From positions 2,812,258 to 2,876,257 of the forward strand of contig NZ_JACMIA010000001.1 in assembly GCF_014252955.1 (NCBI RefSeq): 64,000 bases of DNA, in the 5' to 3' direction. This DNA is from Stappia sp. 28M-7 (GTDB lineage: Bacteria > Pseudomonadota > Alphaproteobacteria > Rhizobiales > Stappiaceae). Of the stretch, positions 8,590 through 17,524 are shown piece after piece (position 1 is the first letter of the stretch; each line of letters begins with the position of its first letter). The position numbers and the translations under genes were made by a program. The notes below the pieces were generated by a model, which was given only the letters and a program-made list of their open reading frames with translations, was not told the DNA's origin and did no database searches.

Positions 8590-8985
8590 CGACCGACATG
8601 GGGTCGATTGCCGCCATCGTGGGTTTTGAGGGCATATCGGGAGCGTAGAAACGGCAGCTATCAGCGCCGCGCAGCTGGAGCGCGGTGATCGGCGGCGATA
8701 GCGATTTGTCGGGGGCAATCGGGGAATGGCGGAGGAAGGTGCGCTTCCAACCGGACCGTTTCCTGTGCCCCCCTGAGGGAGCTCCGGGAGGATTACGGAT
8801 CTTAAGATGTTCTGACGGAAATTGCGTGATCTGACATGGCCTTGGCCTAAAACTCGCTGCTGCGCCCCCGTCCGCTGAATGTCACGTGCAAAGCGCAGAG
8901 ACCCGCAACACACTGACTTGAATAGGTTTTCTTTCTACGCATTTGTTGTCTTGCGAACACCGAGGTCGTTCGAAAGGAAACGAAA
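8590..8985. other. Non-coding stretch at left edge of the defence island
   Basis: About 400 nt without a credible gene. Both strands were read; short frames exist but lack start signals or family resemblance. A possible Shine-Dalgarno sequence (GAAAGGAAA) at the right end serves the small helix-turn-helix gene that follows. The drop in GC towards 8930 marks the transition into accessory DNA. Confidence 0.5.
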
Positions 8986-9150
8986 ATGCGAGAAGTATGC
9001 CTCAGTCAAATCGAGTTGGCTGCCCGATGGAGAACTAGCCACAGGACACTGGAGCGGTGGCGGTGGATCGGCGATGGGCCAAGATTCATGAAGCTCGGCG
9101 GGCAGGCGATTTATCGCCTCGAAGATATGCTGGCGTTCGAACACCAATAG
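8986..9150 (+). CDS. AlpA/Xis-like helix-turn-helix protein, 54 residues
   Basis: A complete ATG-to-TAG frame encodes a MerR/AlpA-type excisionase-like DNA-binding protein. The order is the helix-turn-helix core LSQIELAARWRTSHRTLERW (residues 6-25), the wing GDGPRFMKLGG (29-39) and the closing IYRLEDMLAFE (42-52). This layout is typical of the small HTH proteins carried by phages, integrative elements and defence islands. GGAAACGAAA lies just upstream of the ATG. It is too short for usual ORF cut-offs. It may direct excision or regulate the adjacent operon; no integrase is present in the window. Confidence 0.75.
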   Translation: MREVCLSQIELAARWRTSHRTLERWRWIGDGPRFMKLGGQAIYRLEDMLAFEHQ

Positions 9151-9471
9151 CTGCGCGATTTGAAGGAGATAAAGGCTGGGCGCTGAACCGGCGCGTCCAA
9201 CGTCAGCCAAACCCTGCGCGGCGAGTTGTTCTGACCTGCGCAGGGAAGTTGCGTGCGCCGAATAGCCTGCAGTGCGTTACCACGCACCATCCCGCCCCTC
9301 CGGCCTAAGCTATAACCATCATCTACATCTGCAGATAGAACCACGTTCGAAAACAATCATTTTACGCGCAATTTCGATTGCCCGCTTTCCTCACGTCAGT
9401 TAGCGTCATCGAGAGCACAGAAAATGGGCCCGCATAGTTTACGGGTCCACCGATCTGGTCCGGAGGTGATT
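9151..9471. promoter_or_regulatory. Probable promoter region of the defence operon
   Basis: A 321-nt AT-richer gap between the small HTH gene and the WYL regulator, most likely holding the operon promoter. It contains the short palindrome ATCTGCAGAT near 9327-9336 and ends with a strong Shine-Dalgarno GGAGGT at 9462-9467. No convincing -35/-10 pair can be fixed by eye. Confidence 0.4.
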
Positions 9472-10359
9472 TTGGAGAACGACCGGTCGGAACTTCGCTG
9501 GGGTGTCGAGCAGCGCCTCGAGTTCATAGAGTTCCGCCTGTTCTGGGAGGGATACGTGAACCGCAGCGATCTGATGGAAAAGTTCGGGGTCTCGGTGAAC
9601 CAAGCGTCCACCGACCTGAACCGCTACATCGGCTTCGCGCCGGACAACATGGTCTACGACAAGAGTGCGCGAACCTATGTACGAGGCTCCGAGTTCAAAC
9701 CGCAGTTCCTCGAGCCTGACGCGAGCCGCTACCTTGCACAGCTGCAATCGGTCGCTGACGGGATCCTCGACCGCGAAGACGCCTGGATCGCCAATCTCCC
9801 GCCTTACGCGGCCGCCCCTACACCGGTTCGTGGGGTCAATTCGGCAACGCTTCGTTCGGTCGTTGGCGCCATCCGCCGGTCCGAGGCGGTCGAGGTAAAG
9901 TACCAGTCCCTGTCCAGCCCCGAGCCGCGCTGGCGCTGGATCGCCCCCCATGCCATCGCGTTTGACGGCTTCCGATGGCACACTCGGGCGTTCTGCCAAA
10001 CCGACGATTGCTTCAAGGACTTCCTGTTGTCGCGGATGCTCGAGATCCGAGGCTCGGGCGAAAGCGACAAATCGGCCGGCGACGATCACGACTGGCTTGC
10101 CGAGATTACGCTGGAAGTCGGTCCCCATCCCGACCTCTCGGAAACACAAGCGAAGGTAATCGCGCTCGATTATGGCATGCGCGGCGGCAAGGCGAAGATA
10201 AAGGTGAGACGTGCGCTCCTCTACTATGCGCTCAAACGCCTCGGTCTAGATACCGCCCCCGAAGCGCGCACGCCCCAGGACCAGCAGATCGTGCTTATCA
10301 ATCGCGACGAGATTTTCAGCGGCATTGGAGCAGCTGGCGCTCCGGAGGATTCAAAGTGA
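9472..10359 (+). CDS. WYL-domain transcriptional regulator (BrxR/CapW-like)
   Basis: The protein has an N-terminal winged helix (residues about 10-70, including GYVNRSDLMEKFGVSVNQAS), a central WYL domain (about 125-190, with HAIAFDGFRWHTRAFC and DFLLSRML) and a C-terminal WCX-like domain. This layout matches BrxR/CapW regulators that repress BREX, CBASS and other defence loci and may sense a nucleic acid or nucleotide ligand through WYL. TTG 9472 is preferred because GGAGGT ends 4 nt before it, giving 295 residues; an in-frame ATG at 9424 would give 311 but lacks a ribosome site. It is the first gene of the operon, 63 nt before the next start. Confidence 0.85.
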   Translation: MENDRSELRWGVEQRLEFIEFRLFWEGYVNRSDLMEKFGVSVNQASTDLNRYIGFAPDNMVYDKSARTYVRGSEFKPQFLEPDASRYLAQLQSVADGILDREDAWIANLPPYAAAPTPVRGVNSATLRSVVGAIRRSEAVEVKYQSLSSPEPRWRWIAPHAIAFDGFRWHTRAFCQTDDCFKDFLLSRMLEIRGSGESDKSAGDDHDWLAEITLEVGPHPDLSETQAKVIALDYGMRGGKAKIKVRRALLYYALKRLGLDTAPEARTPQDQQIVLINRDEIFSGIGAAGAPEDSK

Positions 10360-10422
10360 AGCCTTCTTCGAACATCGCGTCCAGTTGCCTGAAGTCGACA
10401 AGTTCATTTGAGGAGAGCGAGA

Positions 10423-12345
10423 TTGGGTAAACAAGCGGCATTCAAGACCAACCCGGTCAGCTTGGAAGAGCTTCTCCGTCAGTGCGGAAACGGTAAGATC
10501 CAGTTGCCGGATTTCCAGCGCAGTTGGGTGTGGGACGAGGAACGGATCAAGGGGCTGATCGCCTCGATCTCGCAGGCCTTTCCGGTCGGCGCCTTGATGA
10601 CGCTCGAGGTGAAGCTTGGTGCGGCTGACACCTTCGCACGCCGACCAATCCAAGGGGCAGACGCCGCAGTTGGCCATGATGCGCCGGATCAGCTCTTGCT
10701 GGATGGCCAGCAGCGCATGACCTCGCTTTATCAGACCTGCTTGCGCCGCGAGGTCGTGCAAACGGTCACGCCTCGCCTCAAGCTCGTGAAACGCTGGTTT
10801 TACATCGATATTCGAAAAGCAATGAAGCCGGCTGAGGACCGCGAAAACGCCATTATCTGTGTACCCGAGGATCGGCGGATCAAGTCGGACTTCGACCGGA
10901 AGATCGCCCTCGATCTCTCCACGCCGGAACTCGAATACAAAAATCTCATGTTCCCGCTGAACCAGGTTTTTGACTGGGACGAATGGCAAGATGGCTTCAA
11001 CGAATACTGGCTCGATAACGACCCGGAGACACGCAAGCTTTTCAAGCCGTTCAAGGATGAGGTCCTTCAGAACTTCAAGGCCTACCAGCTGCCCGTGATC
11101 GCATTGGGCCCCGACACTTCCCACGAGGCCGTCTGTCTGGTCTTTGAGAAGGTAAACACCGGCGGCAAGCCGCTCGACGCATTCGAGCTTGTGACCGCGA
11201 TGTATGCAGCCCGCGGCCATCGCCTGCGGGACGACTGGCTCGGCGCCGACGGGCAGCCGGGGCTCCAGACGAGGCTTCAGCTCTTTGGGCGGGCAGCCGA
11301 ACAGAAGTTCGGCGTGCTGGAAAAGGTCGCCGCCACAGATGTGCTACAGTCGATCGCCCTCCTGCATGGGGTTGAGACCCGCGCGGCCGAAATCGCCGCC
11401 GGGCGCAGGGAGTCGGAGCTGTCCGCAGTCCGGGCCACGCGTCAGTCACTCCTCGACCTGCCGCTGGAGGCCTACCTGAAACACCGCGCTGCGGTCGAAG
11501 AAGGGTTCAAGACTGCGGCGAAGTTCCTCCGGCAGAACCACATCTATCGGGTCATCGACTTGCCCTATCAGGGCCAGCTTGTCCCCTTTGCCGCGATCCT
11601 CGCCATCATCGGGCCGAGGTTCGACCACGCTGCAGTGAAAGACCAGCTCGCCCGCTGGTTCTGGTGCGGCATTTTTGGCGAGCTGTATGGCTCGGCCATC
11701 GAGTCCCGATTTGCCAAGGACGTGCTCGAGGTTCCCGCGTGGCTTGACGGTGGACCCGAACCCAGCACCATCACCGATGGCCGCTTCCGCCCGGAGCGAC
11801 TGCGCACCCTGCGCACTCGCCTGTCGGCTGCCTACAAGGGCATCCACGCTCTTCTGATGGCCGAAGGCGCGCGAGATCTTCGCTCCGGCCAGTACTTCAA
11901 GGACACGGTATTCTTTGACGAATACATCGATATCCACCACATCTTCCCGCAGGACTGGTGTAACAAACAGAAGATCGAGCCGAAGGTCTTTGACACCGTC
12001 ATCAACAAGACGCCGCTCAGCTACAAGACCAACCGCATTCTTGGCGGCGTAGCACCATCGGTCTACCTGGAACGACTGGGAACAGGCGGAAAGGACAACC
12101 CGCCGATCGCCCGCGAAGCGCTTGACGATTATCTGGCGTCCCACGGGCTGGATCCCTCCTTGCTAAGGGCGGATGACTTCGAGGGATTCATGGCGGATCG
12201 GGAGACGCGGCTCCTTGCCATGATTTCAAAGGCAACCGGGCATGCGATCATCAGGGCAGATTCCGTGCCGGAGGAAGGCGAGGACGTTCTCCAGGACGAC
12301 GAAGGCTTCGATGTTCCAAGCCCGGACACAGAGGAGGCCGCCTGA
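10423..12345 (+). CDS. DUF262 protein with C-terminal HNH motif (GmrSD-like)
   Basis: A 640-residue protein with an N-terminal DUF262 domain: IQLPDFQRSWVWDEERI (about residues 22-38) and LLLDGQQRMTSLY (about 92-104), the ParB/sulfiredoxin-like NTPase core of GmrS. Near the C-terminus IDIHHIFPQDW (His505-His506) followed by INKTPLSYKTNR forms an HHxxP...N...N motif like the DUF1524/GmrD HNH nuclease. GmrSD cuts modified phage DNA, so a modification-sensing nuclease is a reasonable inference. TTG 10423 has GGAGAG 7 nt upstream and is chosen over TTG 10408. Its stop abuts the helicase start (TGAATG). Confidence 0.85.
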   Translation: MGKQAAFKTNPVSLEELLRQCGNGKIQLPDFQRSWVWDEERIKGLIASISQAFPVGALMTLEVKLGAADTFARRPIQGADAAVGHDAPDQLLLDGQQRMTSLYQTCLRREVVQTVTPRLKLVKRWFYIDIRKAMKPAEDRENAIICVPEDRRIKSDFDRKIALDLSTPELEYKNLMFPLNQVFDWDEWQDGFNEYWLDNDPETRKLFKPFKDEVLQNFKAYQLPVIALGPDTSHEAVCLVFEKVNTGGKPLDAFELVTAMYAARGHRLRDDWLGADGQPGLQTRLQLFGRAAEQKFGVLEKVAATDVLQSIALLHGVETRAAEIAAGRRESELSAVRATRQSLLDLPLEAYLKHRAAVEEGFKTAAKFLRQNHIYRVIDLPYQGQLVPFAAILAIIGPRFDHAAVKDQLARWFWCGIFGELYGSAIESRFAKDVLEVPAWLDGGPEPSTITDGRFRPERLRTLRTRLSAAYKGIHALLMAEGARDLRSGQYFKDTVFFDEYIDIHHIFPQDWCNKQKIEPKVFDTVINKTPLSYKTNRILGGVAPSVYLERLGTGGKDNPPIAREALDDYLASHGLDPSLLRADDFEGFMADRETRLLAMISKATGHAIIRADSVPEEGEDVLQDDEGFDVPSPDTEEAA

Positions 12346-15300
12346 ATGAAAGCGTTTGAGTTCGACCATCAATTGATCCGTGCTTACGAGCACTTTTCGC
12401 GTTCATTCAGCGCAATTCGAGCACCCGACCTGAAATCCGAGATCGATGCCCAGTACGACGCCGGAAAATTCTGGCCGGATGCCCTCTTGTCTCTGAACCC
12501 ACGCTTCATGGCGGGGCCGACGGTCGATGAACTCGTCGCCACGGGTGATCTCGACGACGGCACGGGCAAGGTTTTCCGGTTTGGCACTACGCCTCTTCGC
12601 TTTCATCGGCACCAAGCCGAGGCCATCGCAAAGGCGAAGCAAGGAAAGAGTTATGTCGTCACGACCGGTACGGGTTCGGGGAAGTCTCTGTGCTTCTTCG
12701 TGCCGGTTGTCGACGCAATAATCCGCGCGCGGCGCGCAGGAAAGCCGCGCCGTACGACGGCAATCATCGTTTACCCCATGAACGCACTGGCAAATAGCCA
12801 GATGAAGGAGATTGACAAGTTCATCGCCGGTTCCGGTTTGCCCGATGAGCTCAAGCCGGTGGTCAAGCGCTACACCGGTCAGGAAAGCCGTGAAGAACGC
12901 GAGCGCATCGCTGCCAATCCGCCCGATGTTCTCCTGACGAACTACATGATGGCAGAACTGCTTCTAACGCGTCAGGACGACCTGGACTCGAAAGTCGTCT
13001 CGAACGCGTCCGGTCTCGAGTTCATCATTCTCGACGAACTCCATACCTATCGCGGGCGCCAAGGTGCCGACGTCGCGGTCCTCGTTCGACGCCTGCGGGA
13101 CAGGTGCTCGCCTGACAAGGAGCCAATCTGCATCGGGACCTCGGCAACGATGGCCTCCGAGGGATCGGACGAGAGCCGCGCACTTGCTGTCGCGAAGGTA
13201 GCGTCGCGTCTTTTTGGCACCGACATTGGCCCGGACGCGGTCATCGACGAGTCCTTGCAGCGCGCGACCGATGACGCCCTGAAGACCGAGCACGTCCTTG
13301 GCGCTTTGAAGACGGCCCTGACTCAGCCATTGCCGGACGCACTCGATGACGAAACCCTGAAGCGCCATCCGTTCTCGGTGTGGGCCGAACTCGAACTCGG
13401 ATTGGACGATGGGCTTGAGCTTCGCAGGAAGAAGCCTATCCCTTTCGAAGAAGCCGTTGAAAAGCTTTCTCTGGCCAGTGCGGTCGACGCCGAAACCTGT
13501 CGAGACTATCTCGAAAAATTCCTGACCCGGGTAAGCCTGCCGGAGCATGAGCGCGGCGGCACGAAGGACGGAGCCTTTCTCGCCTTCAAACTCCACCGGT
13601 TCATCTCTGGTGCCGGTGAAGTCTTTACGACGCTCACAGCCAGGCCGCGTCGGATCCTTCTTGAAGGGCAGCTCGAGGACCCCGAAGCCCCTGGAAACCG
13701 CCTCTACCCCACGCGGTTCTGCCGAAATTGTGGCCAAGAATACCATGTCGTGACCAAGGTAGACGATGATGGGAGATTGCGCTTTCTGCCCCGAAGCATC
13801 GACGACACGCCGCTCGACACTGAAGAAGACGAGGTTGCAGGGTATCTCTGTCCGGTGACGCCCGGCGATACTGACTTTCAGTTCACTGGCGAGCTTGAGG
13901 GTTACCCCGAAAGCTGGCGAGAAGAGAAAAACGGCATTGAACGGCTGAGAGGGTATCGCAAGAATCGTATGCCGGTGTCCTACGTCGTGGGTGCTGATGG
14001 TCGCCACGGAGCGGGCGGAAACGATTTCTGGTTCATCCCGGGAAAGTTCGCGTTCTGCCTGTGCTGCCATGACGAACCGACGCAGGGGATGCGAGAGCGC
14101 AGCAAGCTGGCGGGGCTGTCCGGCGAAGGGCGAAGCTCGGCAACAACCTTGCTGGTCGCCAGTGCCCTGGAGTGGATGAACAAACCTGGCAGCGGCGTTC
14201 CCGAGACGAAGCGGAAGCTTCTAGGGTTCACGGATAACCGTCAGGATGCAGCCCTGCAGTCTGGCCATTTCAATGACTTCCTGTTCGTGAGCCTGTTGCG
14301 CGGAGCCATCCTTCGCGCGGTCATTGCTGCTGGCTCAGGTGGGCTCGCAGAAGACGAGTTTGGCCTGCAGGTGGTGAAGGCGCTCGGCTTTACTGCCGCC
14401 AACAAAGAGGCGCGCCAGCATTGGCTGCTGGATTCAAATGCTGGTGCCATCATTCGTGAAGATGCCCAGCGGTCGCTCGCAAAGGTTCTCGCCCATCGTG
14501 TCTGGACGGACCTGCGTCGCGGTTGGCGCTTCACCAACCCCAGCTTGTCTGTCCTGAACCTGATCGACGTGAATTTCCTCGGCCTCGAGGAAATATCTGA
14601 AGATCGCGAGCGCTTCATGGCCATCCATCCAGCGCTGGGAGACCTCGGCCTCGAGCAGCGGCAGGCAATTCTCAAGGCGATTTTGTCCGCGATGCTCGAG
14701 GGCCTGGCTGTTCAGACCGAAGCCTTGGATCTGCCTGTCCTCGATGGCGTGGCCCAGAAATCCCGAATGCTGCTTCAGGCACCTTGGGCGATTGACCAAA
14801 AGGAAAATCCGCGAGCGCGGTCCTCACTTGTCCTGCGCGCGGGCAGCAAGAACGTCGTCACGCTGCGTGAAGAGCAAACACTTCTTCGGGCAGGTCCCAA
14901 TTCGCGGATCGCGCGTCTCGTGAACCGGAAGTCTGTTCTCGGCACGAAGCTGAACAAGGATGAGTACTACGAGTTCATGGAAGGGATGCTTGCCTTCCTG
15001 AGCGACGAAGGGCTGCTGGTGCCTGTCGAACTCGATAGCGATGTGACGGGCTGGCGCCTGTCACCATCTGCGGTTCGGCTTGTGCCTGGACCGGCCCTCG
15101 ATGATGAAACCCACCGCGGCAACCGATATTTCCACGACCTTTACACCGCGATTGCCAGTGACCTTGGCGACGGGCGTAGTTCCTACTGGGGGCTAGAGGG
15201 ACGCGAGCACACGGCTCAGGTTTCGCAGAAGCAGCGAGAATGGCGTGAATGGCGGTTCCGTTTCGAGCAGGACGACATGGACCATCTCGCGGCCTCGGAG

Positions 15301-17523
15301 TACCGAACGGAAATTCGGGCAACGGGCGAGTCAGACCGGTTCCTGCCCGCGCTATTCTGCTCTCCGACTATGGAACTCGGCGTTGATATTTCCGCCTTGA
15401 ACGCCGTCTACCTGCGCAACGTACCACCCACGCCGGCGAATTACGCGCAGCGCGCTGGGCGTGCCGGTCGCTCGGGCCAGGCCGCGGTTGTCGTGACCTA
15501 CTGCGCCTCGGGGTCTCCGCATGACCAGTATTTCTTTGAACGGCGCAACGATATGGTGGCCGGTGTCGTGCGGCCGCCGGCGCTCGACATCACGAATGAA
15601 GAGCTGGTTCGATCGCACCTACATGCGGTGTGGCTTGCGGAAGCAAAACTGGCGCTTTCTCCCGACATCCCAGAGATTCTGGACCTTCACGGGGATAAAT
15701 TCCCGCTGAAGGAAGACGTTCTGGCGGTCATCTCGAAACCCGCTCTGGTTTCGCAGGCACGGGGACCGATGGCGCGTGTCTTGAAGCAGATTCTGGCGTC
15801 CGACGGAGGGCAAACCCCGATCTGGATGGACGATCCAGACGAGTTCGTTCTTCACACGACCATGAATGCCCCAAAGGAGTTTGACCGTGCCTTCGACCGT
15901 TGGCGCGAGCTTTATAGCTCTGCCAGGACGCAATTGGCTGAGGCGAACAAGCGTTCGGAGATCACGGGGCTCTCGGGAGCCGACCGGCGCAAGATCAAGG
16001 CTGCGCAGATGCAAGCCCAGGATCAGATCGCCATCCTCGAACAAGGCAAAGCCTCGAATGGCTCCGATTTCTATTCGTATCGGTATCTGGCGACTGAGGG
16101 CTTCTTGCCCGGGTACAACTTCCCGCGCCTGCCGCTCTACGCGTTTGTCCCAGGCGAAGGTAAGACGGGGTCATTCCTGTCAAGAGCTCGGTTCCTGGCC
16201 ATTTCCGAATTCGGCCCGCGCAGTCTGATCTATCATGAGGGCCGCGCCTACCGGGTCATGAAAGCCAAATTGCCGCCCGAGGTGCGTCAGGGCGACGGAT
16301 CGGAATTGGCGACCAAGGATATCTACATCTGCTCCAACTGTGGTGCATCGCATGAGGGCGAGGTCGAGCGTTGCCATGGGTGCAACAACCACATGGCGGG
16401 TGAGGTCCCCATTAAGAAGACCCTGCGCATCGACAACGTCGAGGCCGCCCCGACTGAGCGCATCACGGCGAACGATGAAGAGCGCGTTCGGCAGGGCTTT
16501 GACATCCAGACCGTCTTCTCCTGGCCGAAGAAGGATGGGCGGGTCCAAGTGACCAACGCCAAATTCGTCTGTGGCGAGACCTCCCTCTTGGCCCTGCAGT
16601 ACGCCAACAGCGCGGAAATCAGCCGTCTGAACAAGGGCTTGAAGCGCAGAAAGGACCAGACTGTCTTCGGTTTCCACATCGATCCAAGGTCCGGCTACTG
16701 GGCGAAATCCGACGACGAGGACAGCGACACGGACGTTCCGCCCGACGTGGTCAAGCCGGTTCGCATTGTCCCGATTGTTCGCGACAGAAAGAATGCCCTG
16801 TTGTTCCGCTTTGAAAAGCCTGAGCAGTACGAGCCCGAGACTATCACGACGGTTCAGCATGCGTTGCTGCGCGGAGTTGAAGTGGTTTTCCAGTTGGAAG
16901 AAAGCGAAATCCTCGGCGAACCGCTGCCCGCGAGGGACAACCGTCGCGCAATCCTTGCCTACGAGGCAACGGAAGGCGGCGCCGGCGTACTCACGCGCCT
17001 GATCGATGACGGAAAAGCAATCAACGAGGTGGCGAAGACCGCACTTGGTCTAATGCACTTCGAGAATGTGGATGCTGCGATTGCTGCGGGTGATGCGGAT
17101 CTTTTGCAGGAGAAGAAAGACGGAAGCTGTGTTCGCGGCTGCTACCGTTGCCTGCTGTCCTATTTCAACCAACCGGACCATGAGCTGATCAACCGCTCTA
17201 GCCCAGAAGTTACGCAGTTCCTGATCGATCTTGCACGCGGCACGATTTCCCTTGCTGCGAAGCCGACCGCTGGAACGGTGGCATCACCATGGCTTGAGGC
17301 ATTCAGCGCATCAGGCATTCCCCAAGTCGATACGATGCCCGCGAGCTTTGGTGGGCGCGAATTCGAGTTCGTTTGGCGCGCATTCGCGGTTGCCGCGACG
17401 ACCGCTGACCTGACTGCAGAAGCTGAGGCAGATGCGATGAACAAGGGCTGGGTCGTTTTTGGATTGCCTTCAGCGCCGTCAGAAGGGCTTCCAGATGGCT
17501 TTATGAAGAATTTTGAAGGTTGA
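12346..17523 (+). CDS. Giant DEAD/DEAH-box helicase with DUF1998 region (DruE/DrmAB-like)
   Basis: A 1725-residue superfamily 2 helicase. Visible motifs are Walker A TGTGSGKS (Lys113), the Walker B-like DELH (230-233) and motif VI QRAGRAGRSG (about 1035-1044), preceded by SPTMELGVDIS. Cysteine pairs that could bind zinc occur at FCRNCGQEY (about 457), CLCCHDE, ICSNCGASHEGEVERCHGC (about 1327-1345) and, in the DUF1998 part, CVRGCYRCLLSYFNQPDHE (about 1594-1612). Large DUF1998 helicases occur in Druantia (DruE) and, split in two, in DISARM (DrmA plus DrmB). It probably translocates on DNA as the motor of the system. Start follows the previous stop directly, so it is coupled. Confidence 0.85.
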   Translation: MKAFEFDHQLIRAYEHFSRSFSAIRAPDLKSEIDAQYDAGKFWPDALLSLNPRFMAGPTVDELVATGDLDDGTGKVFRFGTTPLRFHRHQAEAIAKAKQGKSYVVTTGTGSGKSLCFFVPVVDAIIRARRAGKPRRTTAIIVYPMNALANSQMKEIDKFIAGSGLPDELKPVVKRYTGQESREERERIAANPPDVLLTNYMMAELLLTRQDDLDSKVVSNASGLEFIILDELHTYRGRQGADVAVLVRRLRDRCSPDKEPICIGTSATMASEGSDESRALAVAKVASRLFGTDIGPDAVIDESLQRATDDALKTEHVLGALKTALTQPLPDALDDETLKRHPFSVWAELELGLDDGLELRRKKPIPFEEAVEKLSLASAVDAETCRDYLEKFLTRVSLPEHERGGTKDGAFLAFKLHRFISGAGEVFTTLTARPRRILLEGQLEDPEAPGNRLYPTRFCRNCGQEYHVVTKVDDDGRLRFLPRSIDDTPLDTEEDEVAGYLCPVTPGDTDFQFTGELEGYPESWREEKNGIERLRGYRKNRMPVSYVVGADGRHGAGGNDFWFIPGKFAFCLCCHDEPTQGMRERSKLAGLSGEGRSSATTLLVASALEWMNKPGSGVPETKRKLLGFTDNRQDAALQSGHFNDFLFVSLLRGAILRAVIAAGSGGLAEDEFGLQVVKALGFTAANKEARQHWLLDSNAGAIIREDAQRSLAKVLAHRVWTDLRRGWRFTNPSLSVLNLIDVNFLGLEEISEDRERFMAIHPALGDLGLEQRQAILKAILSAMLEGLAVQTEALDLPVLDGVAQKSRMLLQAPWAIDQKENPRARSSLVLRAGSKNVVTLREEQTLLRAGPNSRIARLVNRKSVLGTKLNKDEYYEFMEGMLAFLSDEGLLVPVELDSDVTGWRLSPSAVRLVPGPALDDETHRGNRYFHDLYTAIASDLGDGRSSYWGLEGREHTAQVSQKQREWREWRFRFEQDDMDHLAASEYRTEIRATGESDRFLPALFCSPTMELGVDISALNAVYLRNVPPTPANYAQRAGRAGRSGQAAVVVTYCASGSPHDQYFFERRNDMVAGVVRPPALDITNEELVRSHLHAVWLAEAKLALSPDIPEILDLHGDKFPLKEDVLAVISKPALVSQARGPMARVLKQILASDGGQTPIWMDDPDEFVLHTTMNAPKEFDRAFDRWRELYSSARTQLAEANKRSEITGLSGADRRKIKAAQMQAQDQIAILEQGKASNGSDFYSYRYLATEGFLPGYNFPRLPLYAFVPGEGKTGSFLSRARFLAISEFGPRSLIYHEGRAYRVMKAKLPPEVRQGDGSELATKDIYICSNCGASHEGEVERCHGCNNHMAGEVPIKKTLRIDNVEAAPTERITANDEERVRQGFDIQTVFSWPKKDGRVQVTNAKFVCGETSLLALQYANSAEISRLNKGLKRRKDQTVFGFHIDPRSGYWAKSDDEDSDTDVPPDVVKPVRIVPIVRDRKNALLFRFEKPEQYEPETITTVQHALLRGVEVVFQLEESEILGEPLPARDNRRAILAYEATEGGAGVLTRLIDDGKAINEVAKTALGLMHFENVDAAIAAGDADLLQEKKDGSCVRGCYRCLLSYFNQPDHELINRSSPEVTQFLIDLARGTISLAAKPTAGTVASPWLEAFSASGIPQVDTMPASFGGREFEFVWRAFAVAATTADLTAEAEADAMNKGWVVFGLPSAPSEGLPDGFMKNFEG

Positions 17524-17524
17524 T

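Noticed and set aside
8590-8985. Short frames on both strands as additional genes
   Set aside because: No ribosome site, no family resemblance and codon use typical of non-coding DNA.
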